Source: Actinomycetes bacterium | GTDB lineage: Bacteria; Actinomycetota; Acidimicrobiia; Acidimicrobiales; JAJYXR01 | Assembly (NCBI GenBank): GCA_021801525.1 | Contig: JAJYXW010000149.1 | Span: 1-58,781 of the forward strand | Direction: 5' to 3' | Length of the DNA: 58,781 nt | In this document: one piece after another, positions 7,299 through 14,656 of the stretch | Numbering within the stretch: position 1 is the stretch's first letter | Layout of the letters: every line of letters starts with the position of its first letter | Made by a program: the position numbers and the translations under genes | The notes under the pieces: model-generated | The model's input: the letters and a program-made list of their open reading frames with translations, nothing else | Database searches by the model: none | What the model was told of the DNA's origin: nothing

Positions 7299-8362
7299 AG
7301 GTACTCCTCGTAGCTCTCGTAAGGCGCGTCGGGCTCACCGGTCGGCTCGAAGCAGAGCACGGACTCGAGGCTCGGACCGCGCTCGGCAGGCGGCTTCCAC
7401 ACTGCCCGGACACGGAGGCCCATGCGGACCTCGTCAGCGGGAATCCCCTGGATGAGGTGCATGAAAGAGATGTTCGCCCCGTCGAGCAGCACCTGCGCGC
7501 ACACGTAGGGCAGCTCGATCGCCTGGCCCTGGAAGGGCACGTTCACCACACAGAAGGTAGTGACCGTACCGGTGTCGGAAAGCTCTACGTCCTCGGTGGT
7601 GGGTACTCCGTCCGTCGGGCACGAGCCTCGTGGAGGCACGTACACCTTGGCGCAGCGGGGGCAGCGTTGACCGATGAACACACCCTCGACGAGCCCTCGC
7701 AGGAACCGCGACTGGGAGATCCCCGCGCTGAAGCGATAATCGAGGCGGATGGGGGTCGACAAGGTCGTGACCGGGTCGTCTGGTTGGGCTGGGTCGTCTG
7801 GTTGGGCTGGGTCGTCTGGTTGGGCTGGGTCGTCTGGTTGGGCTGGGTCGTCTGGTTGGGCTGGGTTGCCTGGTTCGGCCGGCTGGGCTCTGACCGGGCT
7901 ATCGCTCCCCTCGGGGACGAAGCATGCGAGGTCGAGGATGCTTCCCACCCGAGCACTCGGTTCTACTAAGCGGGGAAGAACCCTCATCCCGGTGGCCATG
8001 GCGCCAGCAGATCCGGCGTCGACAACGTGGAGCATTGCCGTGGTAGCGCCGTCGAGGCGCACCAGGGCCCACGCGAAGGGCTTGTCGAGGGGCGCACCTT
8101 GCAGCGGCTCGCTCTCCCACGCCCAGCTCGTCACCACGCCCCCGGGACCGACTTCCACCATCTCCCCGGAGTCCTCACCGGTCAGCGGGTCGTACTCCGT
8201 TGGCGGCACGACAACACGCTCCCCCGCGCCGCTGCCGCAGCGCACTCCAAGCACCTTGCCATCGCGCAGCCCAGCCAGGAAGCTGCCTATGACCGGCCCG
8301 ACCGAGCGCGAGTAGGGATACTCGAGGATATGGGGCGAGCTGAGAACCTCGGTGTCAGCCAC
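7295..8362 (-). CDS. Tandem double-DUF35 OB-fold protein (Rv3521-like)
   Basis: A 355-residue protein with two DUF35/OB-fold halves. The second half (about 215-345) has a complete zinc ribbon (CPRCAKVYVPPRGSCPTDG) and the OB segment VTTFCVVNVPFQGQAIELPYV. The first half (about 15-150) keeps the order of elements (FLAGLRDGKVLGVRC, VVPPTEYD, VVTSWAWESEPL, AWALVRLDG) but lacks the paired cysteines, so it cannot bind zinc in the same way. A PAQPDD hexapeptide repeat links the halves. DUF35 proteins are obligate partners of Ltp-type aldolases and thiolases in sterol degradation. It is the first gene of the operon with ltp4 and ltp3. The start is GTG at 8362. Confidence 0.86.
   Translation of the reverse strand: MADTEVLSSPHILEYPYSRSVGPVIGSFLAGLRDGKVLGVRCGSGAGERVVVPPTEYDPLTGEDSGEMVEVGPGGVVTSWAWESEPLQGAPLDKPFAWALVRLDGATTAMLHVVDAGSAGAMATGMRVLPRLVEPSARVGSILDLACFVPEGSDSPVRAQPAEPGNPAQPDDPAQPDDPAQPDDPAQPDDPAQPDDPVTTLSTPIRLDYRFSAGISQSRFLRGLVEGVFIGQRCPRCAKVYVPPRGSCPTDGVPTTEDVELSDTGTVTTFCVVNVPFQGQAIELPYVCAQVLLDGANISFMHLIQGIPADEVRMGLRVRAVWKPPAERGPSLESVLCFEPTGEPDAPYESYEEYL
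7775..7882. repeat. 18-bp in-frame tandem repeat in double-DUF35 linker
   Basis: Five exact copies of GTCGTCTGGTTGGGCTGG (7775-7864) and one diverged copy (to 7882) encode PAQPDD hexapeptides on the minus strand. The array sits precisely between the two OB-fold domains. Confidence 0.96.
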
Positions 8363-8385
8363 GGTGCAGCCCCAGGCCTGGGCTC

Positions 8386-8549
8386 AGAGGCTCAGCGGAT
8401 AAGGATGCCGGGCTCGCCGCCCCCCAGACTTCGCATTGCGGCGTTGTCGTCGTCGGGCAGGCACTCCAGCCTGCCCTTCCTCCTCCGCCTTGCCCTGCTC
8501 GTCTGGATGAACGGCTCCCTGATCCAACCTCCCTATCCGCTGAGCCTCT
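8386..8549. mobile_element. MITE-like element, 164 bp with 16-bp terminal inverted repeats
   Basis: AGAGGCTCAGCGGATA (8386-8401) and its exact reverse complement (8534-8549) bound 164 bp without an ORF that looks real. The interior (about 8434-8495: GCGGCGTTGTCGTCGTCG ... CTCCAG ... CTCCTCCGCCTTGCC) resembles the interior of the 168-bp element at 10668-10835. Partial ends occur at 2191-2205 and 49490-49519. It lies in the leader of the Rv3521-like operon. No target duplication is obvious. The remaining intergenic DNA (8550-8727) holds only the inverted repeat noted at 8661-8678. Confidence 0.55.
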
Positions 8550-8660
8550 TAGCCGCCCTGCCCGGACCGCATGCCCGGTGAAGCCCCCCCTGGCGGGATT
8601 TCCGGCGCAAGCCATCCCAGAAGTCGCAAATGGCACGCGTCGCATGCTCATGGAGGAATT

Positions 8661-8678
8661 AGAACACATTTCAGTTCT
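8661..8678. promoter_or_regulatory. AT-rich inverted repeat AGAAC-N8-GTTCT, possible operator
   Basis: AGAAC (8661-8665) and GTTCT (8674-8678) form an inverted repeat in an unusually AT-rich patch about 300 nt upstream of the double-DUF35 operon. The half-sites resemble those of the KstR sterol-regulator motif (TnnAACnnGTTnnA), but the spacing is 8 rather than 2, so it does not fit that consensus. TTGACA follows at 8678-8683 on the plus strand. Confidence 0.35.
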
Positions 8679-8727
8679 TGACACCAGCGCGGGCGGCCGG
8701 CGCCCATGGCCAGGCGTTCCCGGCGCC

Positions 8728-9501
8728 TCAGGTGACATCCGCGCGCAAGGTGGTAGCGACCCCTACGGCCGCGGACAGCACCCCGTAGGCCAGCATCACG
8801 AGCCCGCCCTCCCACCACACCAGCAAGTGCAGCCGGCCGAGGCTTGCACCCGGCGTCGAACCGGTGAGCGCCGCCGCCGCGTTGTCAGGCAGCCAGCGCC
8901 CTACCTGGGGAGCAAGCAGGCTCACTATCCCCTCGCCCACGAGGCTGAAGGCCAGGGCGGAGGCAATCGCCAGGACCTGGTTCCGCACGAGCGCCCCGAC
9001 GCCGGCGCCATAGAGGCCGTAAAGACCGGTTGCCACGACGGCCCCCGGCACGACGGCCGGCACCTGGCGCAGTACCGACGATGCGGGAACCTGGCGGGCC
9101 ACTGCGAGCGGTATGCCGGCGCCCATCACGACGACAGCCAGCACCGCGCCGATGACCAGGCCGGCGCCGAGCGAAGTGAGCAGCTTCGCGCCAATCACCT
9201 TTCCCCGCTTCGGGACTGCGAGGAAGGTGGAGGTGATGGTGCCGTGCCGGTACTCGCCGGTTACGCAGAGTATGCCGAGGACAAGAGCGAAGTCCTCCCC
9301 GATGTCCGAGAACCCGAGCATGAGCCGGGCCCACGAGCGCGTTCCGAGCGGAGGTATGGCGGAGCTGGCTCCGAGGTCCGCAGTGCGCACCACGAACAGC
9401 ACGGTGACCAGCGCTGCAATGACGGCTGCGACGGCGACGAGCACCCAGCCCGCCTTCACGGTGCGGAGCTTCAACATCTCGGCGCGCAGCAGCCCTATCA
9501 C
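8728..9501 (-). CDS. ABC-2 type transporter permease
   Basis: A 257-residue integral membrane protein with about six hydrophobic segments: AGWVLVAVAAVIAALVTVLF (18-37), FALVLGILCVTG, LGAGLVIGAVLAVVVMGAGI, VVPGAVVATGLYGLYGAGVGAL, VLAIASALAFSLVGEGIVSLL and LVMLAYGVLSAAVGVA. The EYRHGTITSTFLAVPKR loop is typical of ABC-2 permeases of the CcmA/drug-exporter class. The start overlaps the stop of the ATPase gene by 4 nt (ATGA), so the two are translationally coupled. Substrate unknown. Confidence 0.9.
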   Translation of the reverse strand: MIGLLRAEMLKLRTVKAGWVLVAVAAVIAALVTVLFVVRTADLGASSAIPPLGTRSWARLMLGFSDIGEDFALVLGILCVTGEYRHGTITSTFLAVPKRGKVIGAKLLTSLGAGLVIGAVLAVVVMGAGIPLAVARQVPASSVLRQVPAVVPGAVVATGLYGLYGAGVGALVRNQVLAIASALAFSLVGEGIVSLLAPQVGRWLPDNAAAALTGSTPGASLGRLHLLVWWEGGLVMLAYGVLSAAVGVATTLRADVT

Positions 9502-10598
9502 GGCATTCCTCCCACGGAGCCGGTGCCCGACCCACTTGGCGGGACGGACCCGTCCCTACCTGGCTGCGAGCCGAGCTGCCCAGGCGGCTGGTACTGCCCA
9601 GGCGGCTGGTACTGCCCAGGCGGCTGGTACTGCCCGGGCGGCTGGTACTGCCCGGGCGGCTGGTACTGCCCGGGCGGCTGGTACTGCCCGGACGGCTGGT
9701 TGGCAAGCTGGTAGTACTGGCCCGTCAGGGCCAAGAACGCGTCCTCGAGGGTGCCGCCGACGGCAGCCATCTCCTGCACCACGACGCTGTTCGCCGCGAG
9801 CAGCGGACCCACGGCCTCGGTCGTGGTCCCCTCCGCCACGACCACATCGTTCGACTCGTAGTGGCCGCGCAGCCCCGCTGCAGAGAGGACACCCACGAGG
9901 CGCTGTGCCTCGGGACTCCGTATCCGGACCGACACGGGAAAGCGCCCGGTCAGCTCCGACACCGGCGCGCTTGCCACGAGGCGCCCCCCGGCCACTATCA
10001 CCACATCGTCAACCGTCTGGGCGGCCTCGGAGAGCAGGTGCGACGAGATGAGCACCGCTCGCCCCAGCCCTGCGTACCACCTGAGAAAGCTCCTGAGCCA
10101 GGCGATACCCTGCGGGTCCAGGCCATTTGCAGGCTCGTCCAGCACGAGCACTCCGGGATCACCGAGCAGGGCGCCGGCGAGCTCGAGCCTCTGGCGCATC
10201 CCGAGCGAGAACCCTCCTGCACGCCTGCGGGCTACGTCGGTGAGCCCGACCATGGCAAGAACCTCGTCGGCCCTGCCGCTGGCAAGCCCAGCCATGGCGC
10301 ACAGCACTCGCAGGTGGTCTCGTGCGCTGCGCGATGGGTAGAAGCTCGTCGCCTCGAGAACCGCACCGACGGAGCGCTTCGGGAATGGCAGCTCGCGATA
10401 GGGAACACCGTCTACGAGCGCAGTCCCCGCCGTCGGCTTGACCAAGCCGAGGATGATCCGGAGCGTGGTCGTCTTGCCGGCGCCGTTCGGCCCGAGGAAC
10501 CCGGTGACCCGCCCGGGGGCGACAGCAAAGCTGAGCCCTTCCACGGCGACCACGCGACCGAAGCGCTTGGTGAGACCTCGCACTTCTATCGTCGCCAT
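9498..10598 (-). CDS. ABC transporter ATP-binding protein with QYQPPG tail
   Basis: A 366-residue ATPase of the drug/export DRA family. Walker A is GPNGAGKTT (36-44), the signature is SLGMRQRLELAGAL, Walker B is VLVLDEPANGLDPQG and the switch His is ISSHLLSE. The C-terminal accessory domain (about 220-305) is followed by seven QYQPPG-type hexapeptides encoded by an 18-bp array, then a Gly/Ser/Pro tail. The core is a normal ~300 residues, so the tail is an add-on in the cytoplasm. GAGGGGG lies 2 nt before the ATG. It drives the downstream overlapping permease; the pair is probably an exporter. Confidence 0.93.
   Translation of the reverse strand: MATIEVRGLTKRFGRVVAVEGLSFAVAPGRVTGFLGPNGAGKTTTLRIILGLVKPTAGTALVDGVPYRELPFPKRSVGAVLEATSFYPSRSARDHLRVLCAMAGLASGRADEVLAMVGLTDVARRRAGGFSLGMRQRLELAGALLGDPGVLVLDEPANGLDPQGIAWLRSFLRWYAGLGRAVLISSHLLSEAAQTVDDVVIVAGGRLVASAPVSELTGRFPVSVRIRSPEAQRLVGVLSAAGLRGHYESNDVVVAEGTTTEAVGPLLAANSVVVQEMAAVGGTLEDAFLALTGQYYQLANQPSGQYQPPGQYQPPGQYQPPGQYQPPGQYQPPGQYQPPGQLGSQPGRDGSVPPSGSGTGSVGGMP
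9576..9701. repeat. 18-bp in-frame tandem repeat in ABC ATPase
   Basis: Seven units of CTGCCCAGGCGGCTGGTA (A/G variant at one site in later copies) encode the QYQPPG repeats in the C-terminal tail of the ATPase. Confidence 0.96.
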
Positions 10599-10667
10599 GT
10601 CCCCCTCGCGAACTCCTCGGGCTGCACTTGGTGCCGACGAGGCAGCGCTCAGCGCAGCGCGATCACA

Positions 10668-10835
10668 CTAGTGGTCCGTCCCGCAAATGATCTTGGGTTT
10701 CCGCCGGCCAGATGACGCCCCTGGCGGCGTTCTCGTCCTCGCCGTAGCTCCAGCTACGCCTTCGTCCTCAGCCTTGCCAGATGACGCCCCTGGCTCGGCG
10801 GCCCACGTCACGCCATTTGCGGGACGGACCACTAG
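10668..10835. mobile_element. MITE-like element, 168 bp with 22-bp perfect inverted ends
   Basis: CTAG + TGGTCCGTCCCGCAAATG (10668-10689) is matched by its exact reverse complement at 10814-10835. The outer CTAG is itself palindromic and could be the target site, leaving 18-bp terminal repeats; IS630/Tc1-type elements target CTAG/TA. Inside are two copies of CCAGATGACGCCCCTGG (10708-10724 and 10777-10793) and a small palindrome CGTAGCTCCAGCTACG. No ORF is convincing. The right end provides the TAG stop codon of the alcohol dehydrogenase gene. The core resembles the element at 8386-8549. Confidence 0.75.
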
Positions 10836-11911
10836 AAGGTGAGAACCTGGCGGATGACCTCGCCACGCTTCATCGCCCCGAACGCCTCGTTGGCCTGGCT
10901 GATGTCGAGGCTGCGCGTGACCATGCCCTCCAAGTCGAGGCGGCCCGAGCGCCAGAGCCGTATGAGCCGGTCGAACTCCACCCGCACATCGGCGGATCCG
11001 TAGTACGACCCGAGGATGCGCTTCTCCATGAAGAACAGCTCGAAGGCGTTGAACTCCACCATTTGGTCGTTGCGCCCAGCCCCCACGATCACGGCCGTGC
11101 CGCCACGGCGCACTGCGTCATAGGCGGCTCGGATGGTCTGGGAGAGGCCGATGCACTCGAAGGCGTAGTCGAAGCCGTCTCCTCCCGTCAGCTCCATGCT
11201 CGTCGCGTCTAATGCGCTCGGCTCGACGGCATGAGTGGCGCCGAAGCGCTTGGCGTCGTCGAGCTTTCCCGCGACCGTGTCGACCGCGACTATCTCCGCC
11301 GCCCCCGCGATCTTCGCACCCTGAATGGCAGCGATCCCGACTCCGCCACACCCGAACACTGCCACCGACGAACCGGGCACGACCTTGGCGGTGTTGAGGG
11401 CGGCACCGACACCGGTCGTGACTCCGCAGCCGATCAGGGCCGCTACGTCATAGGGAACGTCGGCTGCGATGGGCACCACGCCCTGCACGGGCACCACCGT
11501 CTCCTCTGCCATCGTTCCGGTACCGGCAAACCCGAAGATGGGAGTGCCTCCCATGGTGAAGTGCGGTGCGCCCGCGATGTTGAAGAAGATGCTCACGCAC
11601 AGGTTCGGGTGCCCATGCGTGCAGAACTTGCAGGTTCCGCAAGGCGGGGTCCAGGCGATTATCACGTGGTCCCCGACCGACACACTCGTAACGCCTTCGC
11701 CCACCTCCACGATCTCGCCGGCACCCTCGTGGCCGAGGACCGCCGGAGCAGGCTGTGGCAATGTTCCGTTCATCGCGGAGAGGTCGGAATGGCACACGCC
11801 CGCCGCGTGGATCTTCACGCGCACCTGACCGGCACCAGGGCCGATGACCTCGACATCGTCGCGGACCTCCACCTCCTCCTTGCCAACCTCGTGGAACACG
11901 GCTGCACGCAT
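10832..11911 (-). CDS. Zinc-dependent alcohol dehydrogenase (class III-like MDR)
   Basis: A 359-residue medium-chain dehydrogenase that oxidises an alcohol with NAD. Catalytic zinc ligands are Cys40 and His61-Glu62 (GHEG), with a third Cys in ALIGCGVTTG. The structural zinc loop is Cys91, 94, 97 and 105 (CGTCKFCTHGHPNLC). The Rossmann motif GCGGVG is followed by an acidic AVDT that favours NAD. GGAGG lies 7 nt before the ATG. It resembles mycobacterial AdhB/AdhD-type enzymes; the substrate is unknown, though the neighbourhood suggests lipid or sterol alcohols. The stop codon lies in the terminal repeat of the MITE-like element, so the insertion may have trimmed the end slightly. Confidence 0.93.
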   Translation of the reverse strand: MRAAVFHEVGKEEVEVRDDVEVIGPGAGQVRVKIHAAGVCHSDLSAMNGTLPQPAPAVLGHEGAGEIVEVGEGVTSVSVGDHVIIAWTPPCGTCKFCTHGHPNLCVSIFFNIAGAPHFTMGGTPIFGFAGTGTMAEETVVPVQGVVPIAADVPYDVAALIGCGVTTGVGAALNTAKVVPGSSVAVFGCGGVGIAAIQGAKIAGAAEIVAVDTVAGKLDDAKRFGATHAVEPSALDATSMELTGGDGFDYAFECIGLSQTIRAAYDAVRRGGTAVIVGAGRNDQMVEFNAFELFFMEKRILGSYYGSADVRVEFDRLIRLWRSGRLDLEGMVTRSLDISQANEAFGAMKRGEVIRQVLTF

Positions 11912-12107
11912 CAGGACACCTCCTCGGTCGAGGCCTGCTCAGGCCTTCCTCGGGACCTCCCCCTCGGGAACGCCCCCTCGGGAATGTCGGACCTGTACTC
12001 CCCAGGGCGCTCCCCAAAGCATTCGACCACGCGTCGCGGCCTCGCCGCAACCCGATGCCGATACCCGCCGGGCAGCCTCGGACTCCCCGCGCGCCAGCCG
12101 GACACTC

Positions 12108-12698
12108 TCAGACTGCCTGAGGCAGCAAGAGGCGCGCCGCGACGGCGAGCTCGTCGTGAACCCGGTCGAGATCTCCCCAGCCGTTGACCCAGCCGACGAG
12201 CGACGAGTACCACACGTGCCCGAGCACCCGGGAGCGCGCCGGCGTGTCGGGTGGCTGCGGGGTGCCGATGGCGCGACTTATTATGCCGTCCATCAGAGCA
12301 GCTATCTGCTGCTGGCAGTCGATGGCCGCCGGATCCGAGGACGCGAGTGCCGGAAACACGGCTGCCGCGAGCTTCGGCTGCCGCCCCATAGCCCTGAGCG
12401 CCCTGTCGAGCACGTACAGGACCCTTTCGGCCGCGGTGTCGCCTTGGGCCGGCGATTGGGCAATACGCTCGTCGAGCTGCTCGACCCAGTGCAGCAGCGT
12501 GGCCGCAAGCAGGTGGTCTTTCGAGAAGAAGTACCGGTACACGGTTCCCATTGCCACCTGCGCCTTGGTCGCCACGTCGCGCATCTGCACGGCCTCGTAG
12601 CCGCCTTCGAGCGCGAGCTCCATGGCTGCATCGATCACGCGCTGGCGCCGCGCCTGCTGGGCACGCGACAACGGTCGTGTTATGACCCGTTGCTGCAC
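12108..12698 (-). CDS. KstR-like TetR-family repressor
   Basis: A 196-residue TetR regulator. The N-terminal helix-turn-helix (RRQRVIDAAMELALEGGYEAVQMRDVATKAQVAMGTVYRYFFSKDHLL, about 18-63, described by key segments AVQMRDVA and GTVYRYF) is strikingly like KstR of mycobacteria, which represses sterol uptake and degradation genes and is released by CoA-thioester intermediates. The C-terminal ligand domain also aligns in outline (VWYSSLVGWVNGWGD against VWLSNLLAWL). The GTG start at 12698 follows TAGGGT by 6 nt, a leaderless promoter pattern. It is a good candidate regulator of this locus, but its target motif here is unproven. Confidence 0.87.
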   Translation of the reverse strand: MQQRVITRPLSRAQQARRQRVIDAAMELALEGGYEAVQMRDVATKAQVAMGTVYRYFFSKDHLLAATLLHWVEQLDERIAQSPAQGDTAAERVLYVLDRALRAMGRQPKLAAAVFPALASSDPAAIDCQQQIAALMDGIISRAIGTPQPPDTPARSRVLGHVWYSSLVGWVNGWGDLDRVHDELAVAARLLLPQAV

Positions 12699-12710
12699 CT
12701 TGACACCCTA
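12699..12710 (-). promoter_or_regulatory. Leaderless promoter of the KstR-like gene
   Basis: TAGGGT (12710 to 12705, minus strand) fits TANNNT and is separated by exactly 6 nt from the GTG start, so transcription would begin at the start codon. No Shine-Dalgarno is present. The rest of the 12711-12861 gap shows no further motif. Confidence 0.5.
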
Positions 12711-12861
12711 TCTTCCACAAGCCGCCGGGGAAGCGATACGTCATGCTCCGGGCACACCAGGTCCCAGACCACTACTCTGCGGTGGCCGAACCGCTACTAG
12801 GCGACGGAGGAACCGAGGCCCTCCACCAACCCGACCTGACCGCCCATCAGGCCGCGAGGAG

Positions 12862-12873
12862 TAGCCTTGGAGG
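12862..12873 (+). promoter_or_regulatory. Leaderless promoter of the second TetR gene
   Basis: TAGCCT (12862-12867) followed by TGGAGG and then ATG at 12874. The TANNNT-6-ATG spacing suggests a leaderless transcript. GGAGG is too close to the ATG to act as a normal ribosome-binding site. Confidence 0.45.
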
Positions 12874-13572
12874 ATGCAGCGCCGACGTCCGCCGCGCACC
12901 ACCAGCTCTCGGACCGCGCCACCGGGCGGGGACACGCGACCGGCATCCGACGGACGCGTGCCGGGACGCAGGGGCCAGCAGACACGCCGTCGTCTGCTCG
13001 AGTGCACCGCCGAGCTTCTCGTCACCACCCCGTGGCGCTCGGTGAAGGTTATCGACATCGCTCGCGACGCCGGTACCTCACCGGCGACCTTCTACCAGTA
13101 CTTCGAGAACGTGGAGCAGGCGATCCTCGTGCTTGCCGAGGACCTCGTGACCGGCGCGAGCAACTTGGCCGAGCTGCTCGACGGCGACTGGTCGGAGCCC
13201 CACAGCTTCGACACGGCACGCAGCGTGGTGGAGGGGTTCATGGCCTACTGGGAGGCAAACCGGGCCGTGTTCAGGGTCGTGGACCTGGCCACCGAAGAAG
13301 GGGACCTCAGGTTCCAGGGCCTCCGGGTGCGTGCGCTGAACGCCGTCACGGTCACCCTGGCAAAGGTGCTGGCGATGGGGGAAGGCAAGGGAACGGCGGG
13401 CTCGGACCCGATGGCAGTGGCCGGCACGTTGATCTCGATGCTGGCCCACGTGGCTGCTCACCGCTACGGGTTCGAGTTCTGGGGGATACGCACGAGTGAG
13501 CTGGTCGACAGCCAGGCTCGGTTGCTCCACTGGGCCATCACCGGTCGCAGCGCGCCAGTGGCCGGAAGCTGA
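12874..13572 (+). CDS. TetR-family transcriptional regulator
   Basis: A 232-residue regulator. After a ~35-residue basic, Pro/Arg-rich lead comes a TetR helix-turn-helix (RRRLLECTAELL, VKVIDIARDAGTSPATFYQYF, about 38-82) and an all-helical ligand domain. ATFYQYFENVEQA is a standard recognition-helix/helix-4 junction. Divergent from the KstR-like gene, so both may respond to signals from the surrounding catabolic genes. Ligand unknown. Its own upstream region carries no copy of the CTGAC palindrome found elsewhere in the window. Confidence 0.88.
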   Translation: MQRRRPPRTTSSRTAPPGGDTRPASDGRVPGRRGQQTRRRLLECTAELLVTTPWRSVKVIDIARDAGTSPATFYQYFENVEQAILVLAEDLVTGASNLAELLDGDWSEPHSFDTARSVVEGFMAYWEANRAVFRVVDLATEEGDLRFQGLRVRALNAVTVTLAKVLAMGEGKGTAGSDPMAVAGTLISMLAHVAAHRYGFEFWGIRTSELVDSQARLLHWAITGRSAPVAGS

Positions 13573-13595
13573 TCGCCGCAACTGGCAGTGAACCT

Positions 13596-13615
13596 CCCCG
13601 CCCTTACGGACGGGG
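13596..13615. terminator. GC-rich hairpin between convergent genes
   Basis: CCCCGCCC-TTAC-GGACGGGG forms an 8-bp stem with one mismatch, midway between the TetR stop (13572) and the stop of the convergent cyclase gene (13640). A bidirectional terminator is the simplest reading. Similar hairpins occur at ends of IS200/IS605-type elements, but no transposase or other trace is here. Confidence 0.45.
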
Positions 13616-13639
13616 ATTGCGGACGCGGTGCATTCACAT

Positions 13640-14656
13640 TCATTTCACGGCTACCGGGTTCAGCGGCGAGCCCAGGGCGTTCGTGAAGGCAAGAGGCGTC
13701 GCGTCGAGCAGGAAGCTGTAGCGCCCGTCCGAGGCACAGTCCTTGGCCAGCTCGTCGAGGTACCAGTTCTGGCCCTGGCTCATGCCCATCTCGACCAGGT
13801 GCAGGACGTGGACCGGTAGGTAGAGGTTCTCGTGCTCGCAGGGAAGCACCTCGAGCGAGAGCGTGTCCGTCGCGACTGCCGCCACATCGCGCTCGTGGAA
13901 CCACGAGGCGCATGCCATCGTCAAACCGGGAGCGGGATACGCGTAGTCGATGAGGTTCCTCCGCGAGCGTGACCGTTTCGGGGGATCCCCCGGGGTAGCG
14001 GATGCTTGCTCTCCCGGTCGATCTCTCTGATCTCCAGGTCGAGCGTCGAGCGCCAGGTGCACCATCTGGCCGGTGCGCACCAGCACCACGTCACCAGGCT
14101 CCACGACGACGCCGGCGTGCTCGCAGGAGGCCGTGAGGTCCTCGGGGGTTATGCCGTACCCGGGATCGAGAACCTCGACGCCCCTCGCTCGGGCCACGTC
14201 CAGAAGGATGCCCCTCGTGACGAGGCTGCCGATCCTGTCTATCCCGCACACCTGTGCCCCGAAGGCGCCGACCGAAGATGCAGGAAAGCCATTGTAGATA
14301 ACGCCTCGGTAGCTCACATGAGCAAGGGCATCCCAATGGGTCGCGCACTGGAGGGCCATGACGACGACGTCCTCGCTCGCGCAGATCCACTCCGGGTCGG
14401 GTGACAGCGGGGTGTTGACCTGGGTCATGGTCCTCGAGGGATTGACCCTCCCGGGAATGAGCCCAGCTTGGATACCCTCCGACTCCGACAGGTTCAGGCC
14501 AAGCGTAAAAGCCCTGCCTTCCAGTACGCACGCTGCCCCCCGCCGGCGTGCCTCGGGAGTGACGAGGTTGACGGTGCCCAACTGGTCGTCTTTCCCCCAA
14601 CGCCCCCAGTTGCACACCCGCCGAGCCAGGGCGTCGAGCTCTTCGCGAGGGGTCAC
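13640..14656 (-). CDS. Cyclase-family (kynurenine formamidase-like) metal hydrolase
   Basis: A 338-residue protein of the putative cyclase family (PF04199). The metal-binding signature is ATHWDALAHVSY, a variant of the usual HxGTHxDxPxH: one His is replaced by Ala in CATHWDALAH, as in the fungal/actinobacterial branch. Further family segments are WGKDDQLGTVNLVTP at the N terminus and VVEPGDVVLVRTG. A basic, low-complexity stretch (about 203-235, with DQRDRPGEQASATPGD and KRSRSRRN) interrupts the domain. Members hydrolyse amides or lactones; the substrate here is unknown. It overlaps the upstream amidohydrolase gene by 4 nt, implying joint function. Confidence 0.85.
   Translation of the reverse strand: MTPREELDALARRVCNWGRWGKDDQLGTVNLVTPEARRRGAACVLEGRAFTLGLNLSESEGIQAGLIPGRVNPSRTMTQVNTPLSPDPEWICASEDVVVMALQCATHWDALAHVSYRGVIYNGFPASSVGAFGAQVCGIDRIGSLVTRGILLDVARARGVEVLDPGYGITPEDLTASCEHAGVVVEPGDVVLVRTGQMVHLALDARPGDQRDRPGEQASATPGDPPKRSRSRRNLIDYAYPAPGLTMACASWFHERDVAAVATDTLSLEVLPCEHENLYLPVHVLHLVEMGMSQGQNWYLDELAKDCASDGRYSFLLDATPLAFTNALGSPLNPVAVK

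Noticed and set aside
7775..7882. Regular repeats that could be a CRISPR array
   Set aside because: The copies are contiguous with no spacers, encode PAQPDD in frame, and no cas gene is present. The same holds for the other arrays.
12060..12115. CTCAG-N5-CTGAG palindrome near 12090-12113 as another member of the operator family
   Set aside because: Different arms (CTCAG/CTGAG rather than CTGAC/GTCAG) and located at the 3' end of the KstR-like gene.
13596..13615. End of an IS200/IS605-type insertion sequence
   Set aside because: The hairpin resembles such ends but there is no transposase, no second end and no disrupted gene; a bidirectional terminator is simpler.
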